Shown here: positions 55,829-64,000 of the stretch, piece by piece
Position numbering within the stretch: the first letter of the stretch is position 1
Layout of the letters: every line of letters starts with the position of its first letter
Notes under the pieces: generated by a model
The model's database searches: none
The model's input: the letters and a program-made list of their open reading frames with translations, nothing else
What the model was told of the DNA's origin: nothing
Made by a program: the position numbers and the translations under genes
Source: Rhizobium grahamii
GTDB taxonomy: Bacteria > Pseudomonadota > Alphaproteobacteria > Rhizobiales > Rhizobiaceae
DNA: 64,000 nt
Reading direction: 5' to 3'
NCBI RefSeq assembly: GCF_009498215.1
Contig: NZ_CP043498.1
Location: 682,001-746,000 of the forward strand

Positions 55829-57322
55829 TCAGTGCTCTTCGTACTGGATGAAGGAGGGGTCGGCGAGGTCAGCAAAGCGCGTGAATTCCGACTGGAAGGC
55901 GAGCTTGACGGTGCCCGTCGGTCCGTGACGCTGCTTGGCGATGATGACGTCGGCGGTGCCCTTGACCTTGTCGAAATGCGCTTCCCACTCCGGATATTTC
56001 GGATCGTGGATGTCACGCGGTTCGGAGTTCTTGACGTAATATTCCTCGCGGAACACGAAGAGCACGACGTCGGCGTCCTGCTCGATCGAGCCCGATTCAC
56101 GGAGGTCGGAGAGCTGCGGGCGCTTGTCGTCGCGGCTTTCGACCTGACGCGAGAGCTGCGAAAGGGCGATGATCGGAACGTTGAGTTCCTTGCCGAGCGC
56201 CTTCAGGCCGGTCGTGATCTGCGTGATTTCCTGCACGCGGTTGTCGCCCTTGCCGGCGCCGGTCATGAGCTGGATGTAGTCCACCACGAGGCAATCGAGG
56301 CCACGCTGACGCTTCAGGCGGCGGGCGCGGGCCGAAAGCTGGGCGATGGAGATACCACCGGTCTGGTCGATGAAGAGCGGCACCTTCTGCATCATCATCG
56401 AGCAGGCGACCAGCTTTTCGAAGTCGGCATCGTTGATGTCGCCGCGGCGTATCTTCGAGGAAGAGACTTCCGTCTGCTCGGAGATGATACGGGTGGCGAG
56501 CTGCTCGGACGACATTTCGAGCGAGTAAAAGCCGACGACGCCGCCCTGCTTTGCCTTCATGCTGCCATCCGCCTGCACTTCGCCCTCGTAGGCGGCGGCG
56601 ATGTTGTAGGCGATGTTGGTGGCAAGCGAGGTCTTGCCCATGCCCGGACGTCCGGCGAGCACGATCAAGTCCGAGCGCTGCAGGCCGCCCATCTTGCCGT
56701 CAAGCGAGTGGATGCCGGTCGAGATGCCGGAAAGGCCACCATCACGTTCCTTGGCGACGGCAGCCATGTCGATCGCCAGCGCCACGGCGTCGTTGAACGC
56801 CTGGAAGCCGCCGTCGTAGCGGCCGTTTTCCGCAAGTTCGAACAGCCGGCGCTCGGTGTCTTCGATCTGCGCCTGCGGCGGCATGTCGAGCGGCGCGTCA
56901 TAGGCGATGTTGACGACGTCCTCGCCGATGGTGATCAGCGCGCGGCGCAGTGCCAGATCGTAGATCGCGCGGCCGTAGTCTTCGGCATTGATGATGGTCA
57001 CGGCTTCGCGGGCGAGCCGGGCAAGGTATTCGGAGACCGTCATGTCGCCGACCTTCTCGTCGGCCTTCAGGAAGGTCTTGATCGTCACAGGATTGGCAAT
57101 CTTGCCCATGCGGATGATATCGCCGGCGACCTCGAAGATCTTGCGATGCAGCGGTTCGTACAGATGGATCGGCTTGAGGAAGTCCGACACCCGGTAATAG
57201 GCGTCGTTGTTCATCAGGATCGCGCCGAGAAGCGCCTGTTCTGCCTCGATGTTGTTCGGGGCTTCGCGATAGTGCTGCTCCGTAGGAGCAACGGCGGCAA
57301 TCTTTCGAGCGGCGTCGTTCAT
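55829..57322 (-). CDS. dnaB: Replicative DNA helicase
   Basis: 497 residues. The N-terminal domain (NIEAEQALLGAILMNNDAYYRVSDFL) binds primase. The RecA-like domain has Walker A GRPGMGKTSLATNIAY, GFYSLEMSSEQLATRI, VVDYIQLMTG and SQLSRQVESRDDKRPQLSDLRESGSIEQDADVVLFVFRE. Hexameric helicase at the replication fork. It should follow rplI in the rhizobial order, but an efflux module stands between. Confidence 0.97.
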   Translation of the reverse strand: MNDAARKIAAVAPTEQHYREAPNNIEAEQALLGAILMNNDAYYRVSDFLKPIHLYEPLHRKIFEVAGDIIRMGKIANPVTIKTFLKADEKVGDMTVSEYLARLAREAVTIINAEDYGRAIYDLALRRALITIGEDVVNIAYDAPLDMPPQAQIEDTERRLFELAENGRYDGGFQAFNDAVALAIDMAAVAKERDGGLSGISTGIHSLDGKMGGLQRSDLIVLAGRPGMGKTSLATNIAYNIAAAYEGEVQADGSMKAKQGGVVGFYSLEMSSEQLATRIISEQTEVSSSKIRRGDINDADFEKLVACSMMMQKVPLFIDQTGGISIAQLSARARRLKRQRGLDCLVVDYIQLMTGAGKGDNRVQEITQITTGLKALGKELNVPIIALSQLSRQVESRDDKRPQLSDLRESGSIEQDADVVLFVFREEYYVKNSEPRDIHDPKYPEWEAHFDKVKGTADVIIAKQRHGPTGTVKLAFQSEFTRFADLADPSFIQYEEH

Positions 57323-57664
57323 CTTTATCCGTTCTGTCTTCTTCGGCTTCGGGTTTGGCGCGCGCTCACTAGAAAATCAAGTGTGCAAGCCAGAGGCTTT
57401 CCGTTCCGTCGTCGATACTTCGGGCCTGTGCCCATTGTTCGACTTCTCCACAGTGGCTCTTGCAGTAAATGCAAAAATACCGAAACTGTCTCTTTCAGAG
57501 CACGGCCAGAAAACGACTCACCTGCTTCGTGCCTTGTTTGACAGTTTAGGCGTGTCGGAGAAGACTTGCATCCAGCCGCGTGCGGTCGCCTCTTGAAATA
57601 CACCGGAAAACAGGGTAGGTAGTAAAGATATAATTAGTGCACTAACAAAATAGGGCTGAATTTA
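57323..57664. other. 342-bp intergenic region between dnaB and marR
   Basis: It contains the divergent promoters of dnaB and the MarR-efflux operon, the latter with a TATAAT box overlapping a palindrome (listed separately). A 71-codon frame at 57381-57596 has no ribosome binding site or recognisable product and was not called. Confidence 0.6.
57629..57645 (+). promoter_or_regulatory. -10 box overlapped by a MarR-type operator
   Basis: TATAAT at 57629-57634 overlaps the perfect 12-bp palindrome TTAGTGCACTAA (57634-57645), 20 bp before the marR start. Binding there would block RNA polymerase, as in autoregulated marR-emr operons. No good -35 box is visible 16-18 bp upstream. Confidence 0.55.
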
Positions 57665-58108
57665 ATGGGAAATCCCGTTCTTGGACGTGAGTTGATCGAA
57701 GACGTTGCTGCTTTCAATCGCAAGCTGAGGGCCGTCTTCGACAAAATAGTACGGGAACGCAACATGACGCTGCCCCGCGCACGCGTCTTCTTCACGCTCA
57801 ACAAGAAGGACGGAATCAACCAACGCGAGCTCGCCGAACGGCTGGAGCTGGAGACGCCGACACTGGTCAGGATTCTCGACGCGATGGAAGGGCAGGGGTT
57901 CGTGCAGCGGCGGGTCGCCGGCTCGGATCGCCGCGCCAAGGAAATCTACATTACCGAGACAGGCAAGGTCGTGGCCGGCGAGATCGATGACATCGCCGTG
58001 AAAGTGCGCGCCCAGGTCATCGCCGGTATTCCCGAAGACGATCTGAGAACTACTTTGGAAGTGATACGGGCCATGCAAGCCAACCTGCAGGGCATTCGCG
58101 GAATTTGA
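57665..58108 (+). CDS. MarR family transcriptional regulator
   Basis: 147 residues. Winged helix: INQRELAERLELETPTLVRILDAMEGQGFVQRRVAGSDRRAKEIYITETG, with the DRR wing. Helices at both ends dimerise. It stands 10 bp upstream of an EmrB-type exporter and has a palindrome over its -10 box, so it likely represses its own operon and is released by a toxic ligand. Confidence 0.93.
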   Translation: MGNPVLGRELIEDVAAFNRKLRAVFDKIVRERNMTLPRARVFFTLNKKDGINQRELAERLELETPTLVRILDAMEGQGFVQRRVAGSDRRAKEIYITETGKVVAGEIDDIAVKVRAQVIAGIPEDDLRTTLEVIRAMQANLQGIRGI

Positions 58109-58118
58109 GGTCCTGCCG

Positions 58119-59792
58119 ATGAGCCTCGCCCAGACCGCCAACGACAATGCGACGCCCCAACCGGCGGACGAGGCGATGGCGAGCGCTCAGCAGACGACAC
58201 CGCCACCAGCCGCGGCGGTGCCGATGCCTGCCTGGAAGATGCCGCTTTATATGGTGGCGTCGGTCCTGTTATTCCTGACGCAGGGCCTCGGCATGAACCT
58301 GCTGACGGCCAACATCTATCAGCTTCAGGGTTCCTTCTCCGCGACTACCACGGAGGTCTCCTGGCTTTCGGCAGCCTACATGGCGCCTTATGCCAGCATG
58401 TCGATCGCGCTGTTCAAGATCCGCAGCCAGTATGGATTGCGGCGCTTCGCCGAACTCGGCATCATCTGTTTCGTCATCGCCGCCGTGCTGAACCTGTTCG
58501 TGACCGATCTGCATTCGGCTCTCGTCGTCCGCACCCTGAGCGGCATGGCGGCGGCTCCTCTGTCGACGCTCGGCTTTCTCTACATGCTGGAACCGTTTCC
58601 GCCTGAACGAAAGCTTTCGCTCGGCATCAGCCTTGCCCTGATGTGCACGCTTTTTGCGTCGCCGGTCGCCCGCATCGTCTCGCCGTCGCTCCTGCACTTC
58701 GGCGGCTACCAGGCGCTCTACATGTTCGAAATGGGGTTGGCGCTGATCGTTCTGCCGATCATTTATCTGCTGCCGCTCACTGCGCCGCCCCGGGCGAAAG
58801 TCATCCAGCGGCTGGATATCTTGAGCTACCTGCTGCTTGCCGTCGGCTTCGGCTGTCTGGCCGTGGTGCTGACGCTCGGGCGGCTCTACTGGTGGTTCGA
58901 GGCGCCGTGGATCGGTGTCCTGCTCGCCATATCGGTGGGATCGGTCGGGGCGATGCTGGTGATGGAGCTGCCACGGGCCAACCCGTTGATCGATTTTCGC
59001 TGGTTGTTCTCTGCAGCCAATCTGCGCATGGCCGGCGTTCTTCTCCTCTTCCGCTTTGTGTCCTCGGAGCAGTCGTCCACCGCCGCGAACTTCTACCAGC
59101 AGCTCGGACTTCTGAACGATCAGACGACAACGCTTTACGGGATCATCCTGCTCGCCTCGCTGATCGGCGGTCTATTTTGTGCATTCCTGATGACGACCCG
59201 CTATGTCGAGACCGCGCATGTGCTGGCTCTCGCGCTGATCGCCGGCGGCGCCTTCCTCGATAGCCAGTCCACCAGCTTGACGCGGCCGCCGCAGATGTAT
59301 CTCAGCCAAGCGATGGTCGCGGCCGGTGCGGCGATGTTCCTGCCGCCGGTGATGGCGAACGGGTTCAAGACGGCAATGGCTCGCGGCATGCAGTACATCG
59401 TCAATTTCCTGGTCATCTTCGTTTTCACACAGAGCATCGGTTCGCTCTTCGCCTCGGCAATGCTCGGAACCTTCGTGACCATTCGCGAGAAGTTCCATTC
59501 CAACGTTCTGGTCGAACACATCCTCCTGCAGGATCCGATCGTGGCGCAGCGCGTTTCACAGCTCAGCGCGGCATATGGGAAGGTATTGAACGACAAGATG
59601 CTGCTGAACGCCGAGGGGCTTGCCCTGCTCGGGCAGCAGGTGACGCGCGAGGCATATATCCTCGCCTACAACGATACATTCCTCGTGATCGGCTATTCCG
59701 CCGTCCTGGGCCTGATCGTCATTCTTCTTCACCAGGCATGGCGGCGGCTGCCATGGCCCTGGACGGATCGTACCGCAGTCGCCGCATCGTAA
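58119..59792 (+). CDS. MFS multidrug exporter, EmrB/DHA2 type
   Basis: 557 residues, about 14 predicted membrane helices. The region LTANIYQLQGSFSATTTEVSWLSAAYMAPYASMSIALF with the following loop is DHA2-like, and the C-terminus is a long periplasmic loop plus TM14 (FLVIGYSAVLGLIVILLHQAW). It pairs with the adaptor gene downstream to pump amphipathic drugs or antimicrobials. No TolC gene is in the window. Confidence 0.92.
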   Translation: MSLAQTANDNATPQPADEAMASAQQTTPPPAAAVPMPAWKMPLYMVASVLLFLTQGLGMNLLTANIYQLQGSFSATTTEVSWLSAAYMAPYASMSIALFKIRSQYGLRRFAELGIICFVIAAVLNLFVTDLHSALVVRTLSGMAAAPLSTLGFLYMLEPFPPERKLSLGISLALMCTLFASPVARIVSPSLLHFGGYQALYMFEMGLALIVLPIIYLLPLTAPPRAKVIQRLDILSYLLLAVGFGCLAVVLTLGRLYWWFEAPWIGVLLAISVGSVGAMLVMELPRANPLIDFRWLFSAANLRMAGVLLLFRFVSSEQSSTAANFYQQLGLLNDQTTTLYGIILLASLIGGLFCAFLMTTRYVETAHVLALALIAGGAFLDSQSTSLTRPPQMYLSQAMVAAGAAMFLPPVMANGFKTAMARGMQYIVNFLVIFVFTQSIGSLFASAMLGTFVTIREKFHSNVLVEHILLQDPIVAQRVSQLSAAYGKVLNDKMLLNAEGLALLGQQVTREAYILAYNDTFLVIGYSAVLGLIVILLHQAWRRLPWPWTDRTAVAAS

Positions 59793-59813
59793 TTTTGATT
59801 TCAAGGTTTCCGC

Positions 59814-60878
59814 ATGTTGAAGCTCTTCCGGTCTCCACCGACCATCATCGCCCTCCTTGCCGGTATCGCCGGCGTTCTGCTTGTTCTCTATGCCTGGCGC
59901 CTGCCACCCTTCGTGACGTCGGTTGAAACCACTGACAATGCCTATATCAAGGGCTATGTCACGATCATGAGCCCTCAGGTCAGCGGCTATGTGGTCGATG
60001 TGCCCGTGAAGGACTATCAGCAGGTCAAGGAGGGGGATGAACTTGCCCGGATCGACGATCGGATCTACGCCCAGAAACTTGCCCAGGCGCGTGCCGCTCT
60101 GGAGGGACAGAAAGCGTCGCTGGACAATTCTCGCCAGTCGGAGCTTTCCGCAAAGGCCAGCATCGCCTCGAGCCAGGCACAGATCGACAGCGCCAATGCC
60201 TCGCTGAAGCGGGCGCAACTGGCCTGGGACCGTGTCAGTAATCTCAGCAACCGCGGCGTCGCATCGCAGAGCGAAACCGAGGCCGCGCAGGCAACGCTCG
60301 ACCAGGCGAAGGCCGCGGTAAGCCAAGCCGAGGCAGCACTCGAGGTTTCCAAGCAGAGCCTTGCAACCATCATCGTCAACCGGTCGCTGCTGGAGGCCAA
60401 CGTCGCGAGCGCCGAAGCCGTCGTCCGTCTGGCCGAAATCGACCTGCAGAACACCAAAATCGTCGCACCACGCGACGGCCATCTCGGCGAAGTCGGCGTG
60501 CGCATCGGCCAATATGTGACGGCGGGCACCCAGCTCATGGCGGTCGTGCCCGAGGATGTCTGGGTCGTCGCGAACTTCAAGGAAACGCAGCTCTACGGCA
60601 TGCAGATCGGGCAACCCGTGACCATCACCGTCGATGCCCTCGGCAAGCTGCGGCTTAAGGGCCACATCGAGCGCTTCTCACCGGCAGCAGGCTCCGAATT
60701 CGCGGTCATCAAGGCGGATAACGCCACCGGCAATTTCGTGAAGATCGCGCAACGTGTCGGCGTGCGCATCCGCTTCGAAGCCGATCAGCCGTCGGTCAAG
60801 GATCTGGGGCCGGGGCTTTCTGTCGTCGTCGATGTCGACAAGAGCGCGCCTCCACAGCAGAACACGGCCTCCAAATAG
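59814..60878 (+). CDS. HlyD/EmrA family membrane fusion protein
   Basis: 354 residues. One N-terminal membrane anchor (IIALLAGIAGVLLVLYAW), a biotinyl-lipoyl-like domain (TDNAYIKGYVTIMSPQVSGYVVDVPVKDYQQVKEGDELARIDD), a long coiled coil of Ala/Gln/Glu-rich repeats (about 85-195) and a beta-barrel (IVAPRDGHLGEVGVRIGQYV). It links the EmrB-type pump to an outer membrane channel. Third gene of the marR operon, followed by a terminator. Confidence 0.93.
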   Translation: MLKLFRSPPTIIALLAGIAGVLLVLYAWRLPPFVTSVETTDNAYIKGYVTIMSPQVSGYVVDVPVKDYQQVKEGDELARIDDRIYAQKLAQARAALEGQKASLDNSRQSELSAKASIASSQAQIDSANASLKRAQLAWDRVSNLSNRGVASQSETEAAQATLDQAKAAVSQAEAALEVSKQSLATIIVNRSLLEANVASAEAVVRLAEIDLQNTKIVAPRDGHLGEVGVRIGQYVTAGTQLMAVVPEDVWVVANFKETQLYGMQIGQPVTITVDALGKLRLKGHIERFSPAAGSEFAVIKADNATGNFVKIAQRVGVRIRFEADQPSVKDLGPGLSVVVDVDKSAPPQQNTASK

Positions 60879-60881
60879 CAG

Positions 60882-60910
60882 AAAGCCCGGCGTGAGTCGG
60901 GCTTTCGCTT
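60882..60910. terminator. Bidirectional terminator between the efflux operon and rplI
   Basis: Stem AAAGCCCG / CGGGCTTT (60882-60889 / 60898-60905); T-rich tails on both strands allow it to serve both converging transcription units. Confidence 0.8.
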
Positions 60911-60935
60911 ATTCCCGAGAAGATCTCGTGGACAA

Positions 60936-61517
60936 TTATGCGTCGTCGTCTTCTGCGTTGCCGTCAGCTTCCGGATCGAAGAAGTCTTCCGGACGCAGGG
61001 CGTCTTCGTCAACGCCGTAGATCGCGTCAACCGACGTAAGGGTTTCGCCCTTGGACTGACGCTCAGCTTCTTCAGCCGAACGAGCAACGTTGAGCTCGAT
61101 GTTGATTTCGACTTCAGCGTGGAGCTGCAGTTCAACCTTGTGGATGCCGATCGCCTTGATCGGGGTGTTCAGGTGAACCTGGTTGCGGCCGATGTTGAAG
61201 CCTTCTGCAGCCAGGATTTCAACGACGTCGCGAGCAGCGACCGAGCCGTACATCTGGCCGGTTTCGCCAGCCGAGCGAACGACGATGAAGGACTTGCCTT
61301 CGAGAGCGTCAGCAACGGTCTGTGCTTCGGACTTGCGCTCGAGGTTACGAGCTTCGAGCGTTGCGCGCTCGGATTCGAAACGCTTCTTGTTGGCTTCGTT
61401 GGAACGAAGAGCCTTGCCGAGCGGCAGGAGGTAGTTACGAGCAAAGCCGTCGCGAACCTTTACGGTTTCGCCCATCTGGCCGAGCTTGGAGATGCGTTCA
61501 AGAAGAATGACTTCCAT
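60936..61517 (-). CDS. rplI: 50S ribosomal protein L9
   Basis: 193 residues. The N-terminal domain [36 protein letters not shown] is diagnostic. It is followed by the long connecting helix ([24 protein letters not shown]) and the C-terminal rRNA-binding domain. The acidic C-terminal extension ([26 protein letters not shown]) is typical of rhizobial L9. Last gene of the rpsF operon. Confidence 0.97.
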   Translation of the reverse strand: MEVILLERISKLGQMGETVKVRDGFARNYLLPLGKALRSNEANKKRFESERATLEARNLERKSEAQTVADALEGKSFIVVRSAGETGQMYGSVAARDVVEILAAEGFNIGRNQVHLNTPIKAIGIHKVELQLHAEVEINIELNVARSAEEAERQSKGETLTSVDAIYGVDEDALRPEDFFDPEADGNAEDDDA

Positions 61518-61538
61518 GTTCGTGTTCCTTTCGTGTCT

Positions 61539-62522
61539 CTAGATTTTCGTGTCTGTCTGTTTGGGGGCATCAGCATCCTTGTTCGGGGTCAGCGCGATCG
61601 CCTTGCGGGTATCGCTCAAGCCCAACACGAGGATGAAAAAGGCTGGCACCATCAGGAGTAGCGATGCCAGGTAGCAGAGGATGAGCGCCGGCAGACGCCA
61701 ATCCTTGCCGCGCGTGCGGAAGTGCAGCGCGGCGAATCCGGAAAGCAGGAAGCCGGCGCCGAAGGTGCCGACGACAGTTGCTCCGATCGTCGCCGGCATG
61801 CCGCCGAAGAAGGTGGCGGCGAGACCGATGAGGAAGACGAAGATCGAATTGCGGTTCATGCGCAGCGCCGAGGGGATATCCTCGCGCGGGCGCAGACCGC
61901 GGCCGGATGCGGTGACGATCCGGGTGGCGATGTAATAGGCGGCAAACAGCATGATCACCCACATGCCGCCCTGGATGGCGGGCAGCATGAGCAGCACCAG
62001 CGCCTTGGTCTGCGCCGTCACCGCCGGATCGGGCTTGAATTCGGGCTGCTGCTGTGAAAGCGAGCCGAACAGCACGTCGACCAGTCGGTCGATAAGCTCA
62101 GGGCCGTAGCCGATCATCACGCCGACGACGATGACGGCGATCGTGACGAGGCCGCAGAGGTGCAGCAGGATATCCGAAAGCGGATACCACGCCATCAGAT
62201 GGTCGGGACCGCCGAGTTCGGAGGCGGGACGGGCAAGATTTGCAAGGTGGCTGAGCCAACCTGCCGGCAGCAGCGTGACCAGCGTCATCATCAGCGCGAA
62301 GGTCGGCGAGATGGCGATCGCGCCGAGTGCAGCGGCGGTAACGACGGCAGCGATTGCCGCCATGTTGCCCCAGCCGAGGCCGACGAGAAGAATGGGAAGG
62401 GCCGAAGCGGCGTAGAGAACCGCACTGAACGACGGCTGCAGGCTTGCGCCGAGCACCAGAAGTGCGGCGGTCAATCCGGCGAGTGCGCCGATGCCCAGCG
62501 TTTTTTTGTCCAGTTTGTTCAC
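61539..62522 (-). CDS. DUF2232 membrane protein
   Basis: 327 residues from a GTG codon. About eight hydrophobic segments, among them IGALAGLTAALLVLGASL, LPILLVGLGWGNMAAIAAVVTAAALGAI and FVFLIGLAATFFGGMPATIGATVVGTFGAGFLLSGF. From memory this is the DUF2232 family, regularly encoded between rpsR and rplI in rhizobia. Function is unknown; the architecture resembles small-molecule membrane transport subunits. Confidence 0.85.
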   Translation of the reverse strand: MNKLDKKTLGIGALAGLTAALLVLGASLQPSFSAVLYAASALPILLVGLGWGNMAAIAAVVTAAALGAIAISPTFALMMTLVTLLPAGWLSHLANLARPASELGGPDHLMAWYPLSDILLHLCGLVTIAVIVVGVMIGYGPELIDRLVDVLFGSLSQQQPEFKPDPAVTAQTKALVLLMLPAIQGGMWVIMLFAAYYIATRIVTASGRGLRPREDIPSALRMNRNSIFVFLIGLAATFFGGMPATIGATVVGTFGAGFLLSGFAALHFRTRGKDWRLPALILCYLASLLLMVPAFFILVLGLSDTRKAIALTPNKDADAPKQTDTKI

Positions 62523-62624
62523 GGTCGCTGTCCTGCTTCATCAAGCAGTTAGAGGGTTTTTCCGAATCGGTTTCAGAAAGACCTCAACATGGGTTTTAAG
62601 AGTTCCGATCCGCGCCCATCGCGA

Positions 62625-62655
62625 AAGGGAGAAGGGAAGGCATTGCTGCCTTCCC
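62625..62655 (-). terminator. Hairpin between rpsR and the DUF2232 gene
   Basis: A perfect 9-bp stem GGGAAGGCA / TGCCTTCCC (62634-62642 / 62647-62655) with a 4-nt loop and a weak pyrimidine tail on the minus strand (TTCTCCCTTTC). It probably reduces read-through from the ribosomal genes. Confidence 0.6.
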
Positions 62656-62677
62656 TCGATTTGGTCTCGTCAGCTGA

Positions 62678-62926
62678 TTAAGCGACGACGTACGGCAGCA
62701 GGCCGAGGAAACGAGCGCGCTTGATCGCCTGAGCGAGTTCGCGCTGCTTCTTCTGCGAAACAGCCGTGATACGGGAAGGAACGATCTTGCCGCGCTCGGA
62801 AATGTAGCGCTGCAGGAGACGAACGTCCTTGTAGTCGATACGCGGAGCGTTTGCGCCGGAGAACGGGCAAGTCTTGCGACGACGGTGGAACGGGCGACGT
62901 ACCGGTGCGGAGGAAGATTCAGACAT
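62678..62926 (-). CDS. rpsR: 30S ribosomal protein S18
   Basis: 82 residues. [65 protein letters not shown] is the complete S18 sequence pattern, with the Cys-Pro-Phe motif. S18 binds S6 on the 30S platform. It lies 12 bp after rpsF. Confidence 0.97.
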   Translation of the reverse strand: MSESSSAPVRRPFHRRRKTCPFSGANAPRIDYKDVRLLQRYISERGKIVPSRITAVSQKKQRELAQAIKRARFLGLLPYVVA

Positions 62927-62938
62927 TCTCAGTTCTCC

Positions 62939-63397
62939 TTATGCACGGTCTTCGCGCGGAGCGCGATCAGGGCGCGGGCCACGCTGGAAGTCGCCGTCAC
63001 GGCGCGGCGGACGGTCGCCGAACTCGCGGCGCGGGCCACGGTCGCCGCCTTCACGCGGGCCGCGGTCGTCGCGGTCGCGCTTCTGCATCATGGCAGACGG
63101 GCCTTCTTCGTGAGCTTCAACAGCGATCGTCATGTAGCGCAGGACGTCTTCGCTGATGCGCATCTGACGTTCCATTTCCTGCACGGCAGCAGCCGGAGCG
63201 TCGATGTCGACGAGAACGTAGTGAGCCTTGCGGTTCTTCTTGATGCGGTAGGTCAGGGACTTGAGGCCCCAGTTCTCTACGCGCCCGACCTTGCCGCCGT
63301 TAGCTTCGATAACACCCTTGTACTGTTCTACGAGGGCATCGACCTGCTGAGCGGAAATATCCTGTCGGGCAAGGAATACATGTTCATAAAGAGCCAT
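62939..63397 (-). CDS. rpsF: 30S ribosomal protein S6
   Basis: 152 residues from the ATG of [22 protein letters not shown]; ten codons upstream are in frame but unlikely. The S6 fold occupies about 100 residues ([66 protein letters not shown]). The C-terminus is a charged RGG/GDR-rich tail ([27 protein letters not shown]), longer than in enteric bacteria and common in rhizobia. First gene of the operon. Confidence 0.97.
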   Translation of the reverse strand: MALYEHVFLARQDISAQQVDALVEQYKGVIEANGGKVGRVENWGLKSLTYRIKKNRKAHYVLVDIDAPAAAVQEMERQMRISEDVLRYMTIAVEAHEEGPSAMMQKRDRDDRGPREGGDRGPRREFGDRPPRRDGDFQRGPRPDRAPREDRA

Positions 63398-63610
63398 GAC
63401 AGCTTTGCCTTTCTTGCGTTTATTCAACCCGATATTCGGCGGCTAAGCCTCAACGACTGCTCCTGATTGGGTAAACCCAGGCAAGAAAAGCGTTCCGAGA
63501 CGGTCGAGAGCGGAGACACGGGAGGCTGGAACGCTTCCGTTCCGAACGATTTCCCGTGGGAAACCGGCCCTCCGTTCAGCCACCAGCCAGAAGACCGGGT
63601 TTTGCGAACA
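63398..63610 (-). promoter_or_regulatory. Long leader of the rpsF operon
   Basis: A promoter-like pair (CTTATA at 63617-63622 and ACGCAA at 63639-63644 on the plus strand, that is TTGCGT-N16-TATAAG on the minus strand) predicts a transcript start near 63610 and a leader of about 210 nt. The leader contains GGAACG-GAAG-CGTTCC (63528-63543) and near the start codon CCGA-ATA-TCGG (63429-63439). Regulation by the S6:S18 complex is known for rpsF leaders in many bacteria; whether this leader fits that motif is uncertain. Confidence 0.4.
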
Positions 63611-63651
63611 GGGCGGCTTATACGGATTTTTGGCGGAAACGCAAGGGACAG

Positions 63652-64000
63652 TCAGCAATGTTCTCGCTGCGAGTTCAACGAAGGCAGCCCCGCCTTGCGC
63701 AGGCCGTCGACGAAATGGTCGTAATGCGCAGGCGCGACGTAGGGCGTCAGGATCTTCCAGTAATGCTCGAGATCGGCCGGAACGTTCGCCAGTATCTCCG
63801 GTATCAGGCGCCGTGCTTCGTCATGCCGATCGAGCTGCCCGAGGCTTGCAAGCAGCACGACGCGGTTGAAGTAGGCGCGGCGCAGGGGCAGGCCGCGTTC
63901 GGAATAGTGGATCGCTTCCTCGTAGTTGCCGAGGTGATAGTGGGATAGCGCCAGCCGGTCGAGGATCAGATAGGTCAGCGGATCGTGCGGGCTGAGCCGC
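63652..64000 (-). CDS. TPR-like protein, C-terminal fragment
   Basis: The last 115 residues of a gene that runs beyond the window edge. The sequence RLSPHDPLTYLILDRLALSHYHLGNYEEAIHYSERGLPLRR followed by RAYFNRVVLLASLGQLDRHDEARRLIPEIL shows two TPR repeats. This tail is typical of rhizobial multi-domain proteins with C-terminal TPRs, such as class III adenylate cyclases or winged-helix regulators, but the N-terminal part is not visible. It ends only 8 bp upstream of the rpsF promoter. Confidence 0.75.
   Translation of the reverse strand, partial: RLSPHDPLTYLILDRLALSHYHLGNYEEAIHYSERGLPLRRAYFNRVVLLASLGQLDRHDEARRLIPEILANVPADLEHYWKILTPYVAPAHYDHFVDGLRKAGLPSLNSQREHC

Noticed and set aside
55811..55833. 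Hairpin between azlD and dnaB as a strong terminator
   Set aside because: The stem has a mismatch or G-T pair, overlaps the dnaB stop codon and has no T run; at most a weak signal.
57381..57596. 71-codon frame upstream of marR
   Set aside because: No ribosome binding site and it occupies the expected dnaB promoter region.

Overview
The window is a chromosomal stretch of a GC-rich alphaproteobacterium, most likely a member of the Rhizobiaceae (Rhizobium/Agrobacterium group). Support comes from a RopA-type porin, a DUF3563 micro-protein, a single bifunctional Rsh enzyme next to rpoZ, CtrA-type and CTTG-N17-CTAT-type promoter signals, and rhizobial gene order (slt-dapA-smpB; rpoZ-rsh...acpS-lepB-rnc-era...recO; rpsF-rpsR-DUF2232-rplI; dnaB-alr-radA-cvpA-purF). 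All assignments come from reading translations and motifs; no database search was run.

Layout. 1-2.9 kb: end of a ferredoxin-type reductase, tRNA-Ser(GCT), a small exported protein and a porin. 2.9-8.3 kb: alpha/beta hydrolase, lytic transglycosylase, dapA, smpB and a NYN-domain protein. 8.4-18.2 kb: housekeeping block rpoZ-rsh, DUF3563, DUF2062-acpS-lepB-rnc-era, a RibD-like reductase, a Crp/Fnr regulator, an orphan receiver protein and recO. 18.3-31.1 kb: mostly single metabolic or stress genes (aldo/keto reductase, a frameshifted MOSC gene, HD hydrolases, a GGDEF-EAL protein, an EF-hand protein, sodC, mscS, a coupled ygfZ-HD-phosphatase set, Nudix, YnfA, an HMCES-like protein, LysE) plus two small proteins. 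31.3-37.1 kb: phospholipid genes psd-pssA, an Atm1-type ABC exporter and a LysM protein. 37.2-47.2 kb: LOG-type hydrolase, a foldback repeat element, rarD, a methyltransferase, cimA, a translationally coupled DUF559-GFA-GFA-GFA-pip operon, palindromic repeats, cysS and a GH25 lysozyme. 47.2-64 kb: SDR, purF, cvpA, radA, alr, dnaB, rplI, DUF2232, rpsR and rpsF on the minus strand. Three plus-strand transport modules interrupt this run: a LysE exporter, AraC-AzlC-AzlD, and MarR-EmrB-EmrA. A partial TPR protein closes the window.

The main unexplained structure is regulatory or repetitive. There is a 271-bp element with 32-bp perfect terminal inverted repeats at the end of rarD, with a related solo end before recO. 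Two inverted copies of a strong palindrome lie next to a DUF559 nuclease-like gene that heads the GFA operon. A perfect CtrA box and promoter precede an EF-hand gene. A 20-bp operator-like repeat stands before both araC-like and azlC. A MarR palindrome overlaps a -10 box. An orphan terminator with a second hairpin precedes the Crp/Fnr gene, and the rpsF leader is about 210 nt long. None of these amounts to proof of a new system; the DUF559/palindrome/GFA locus is the best candidate.
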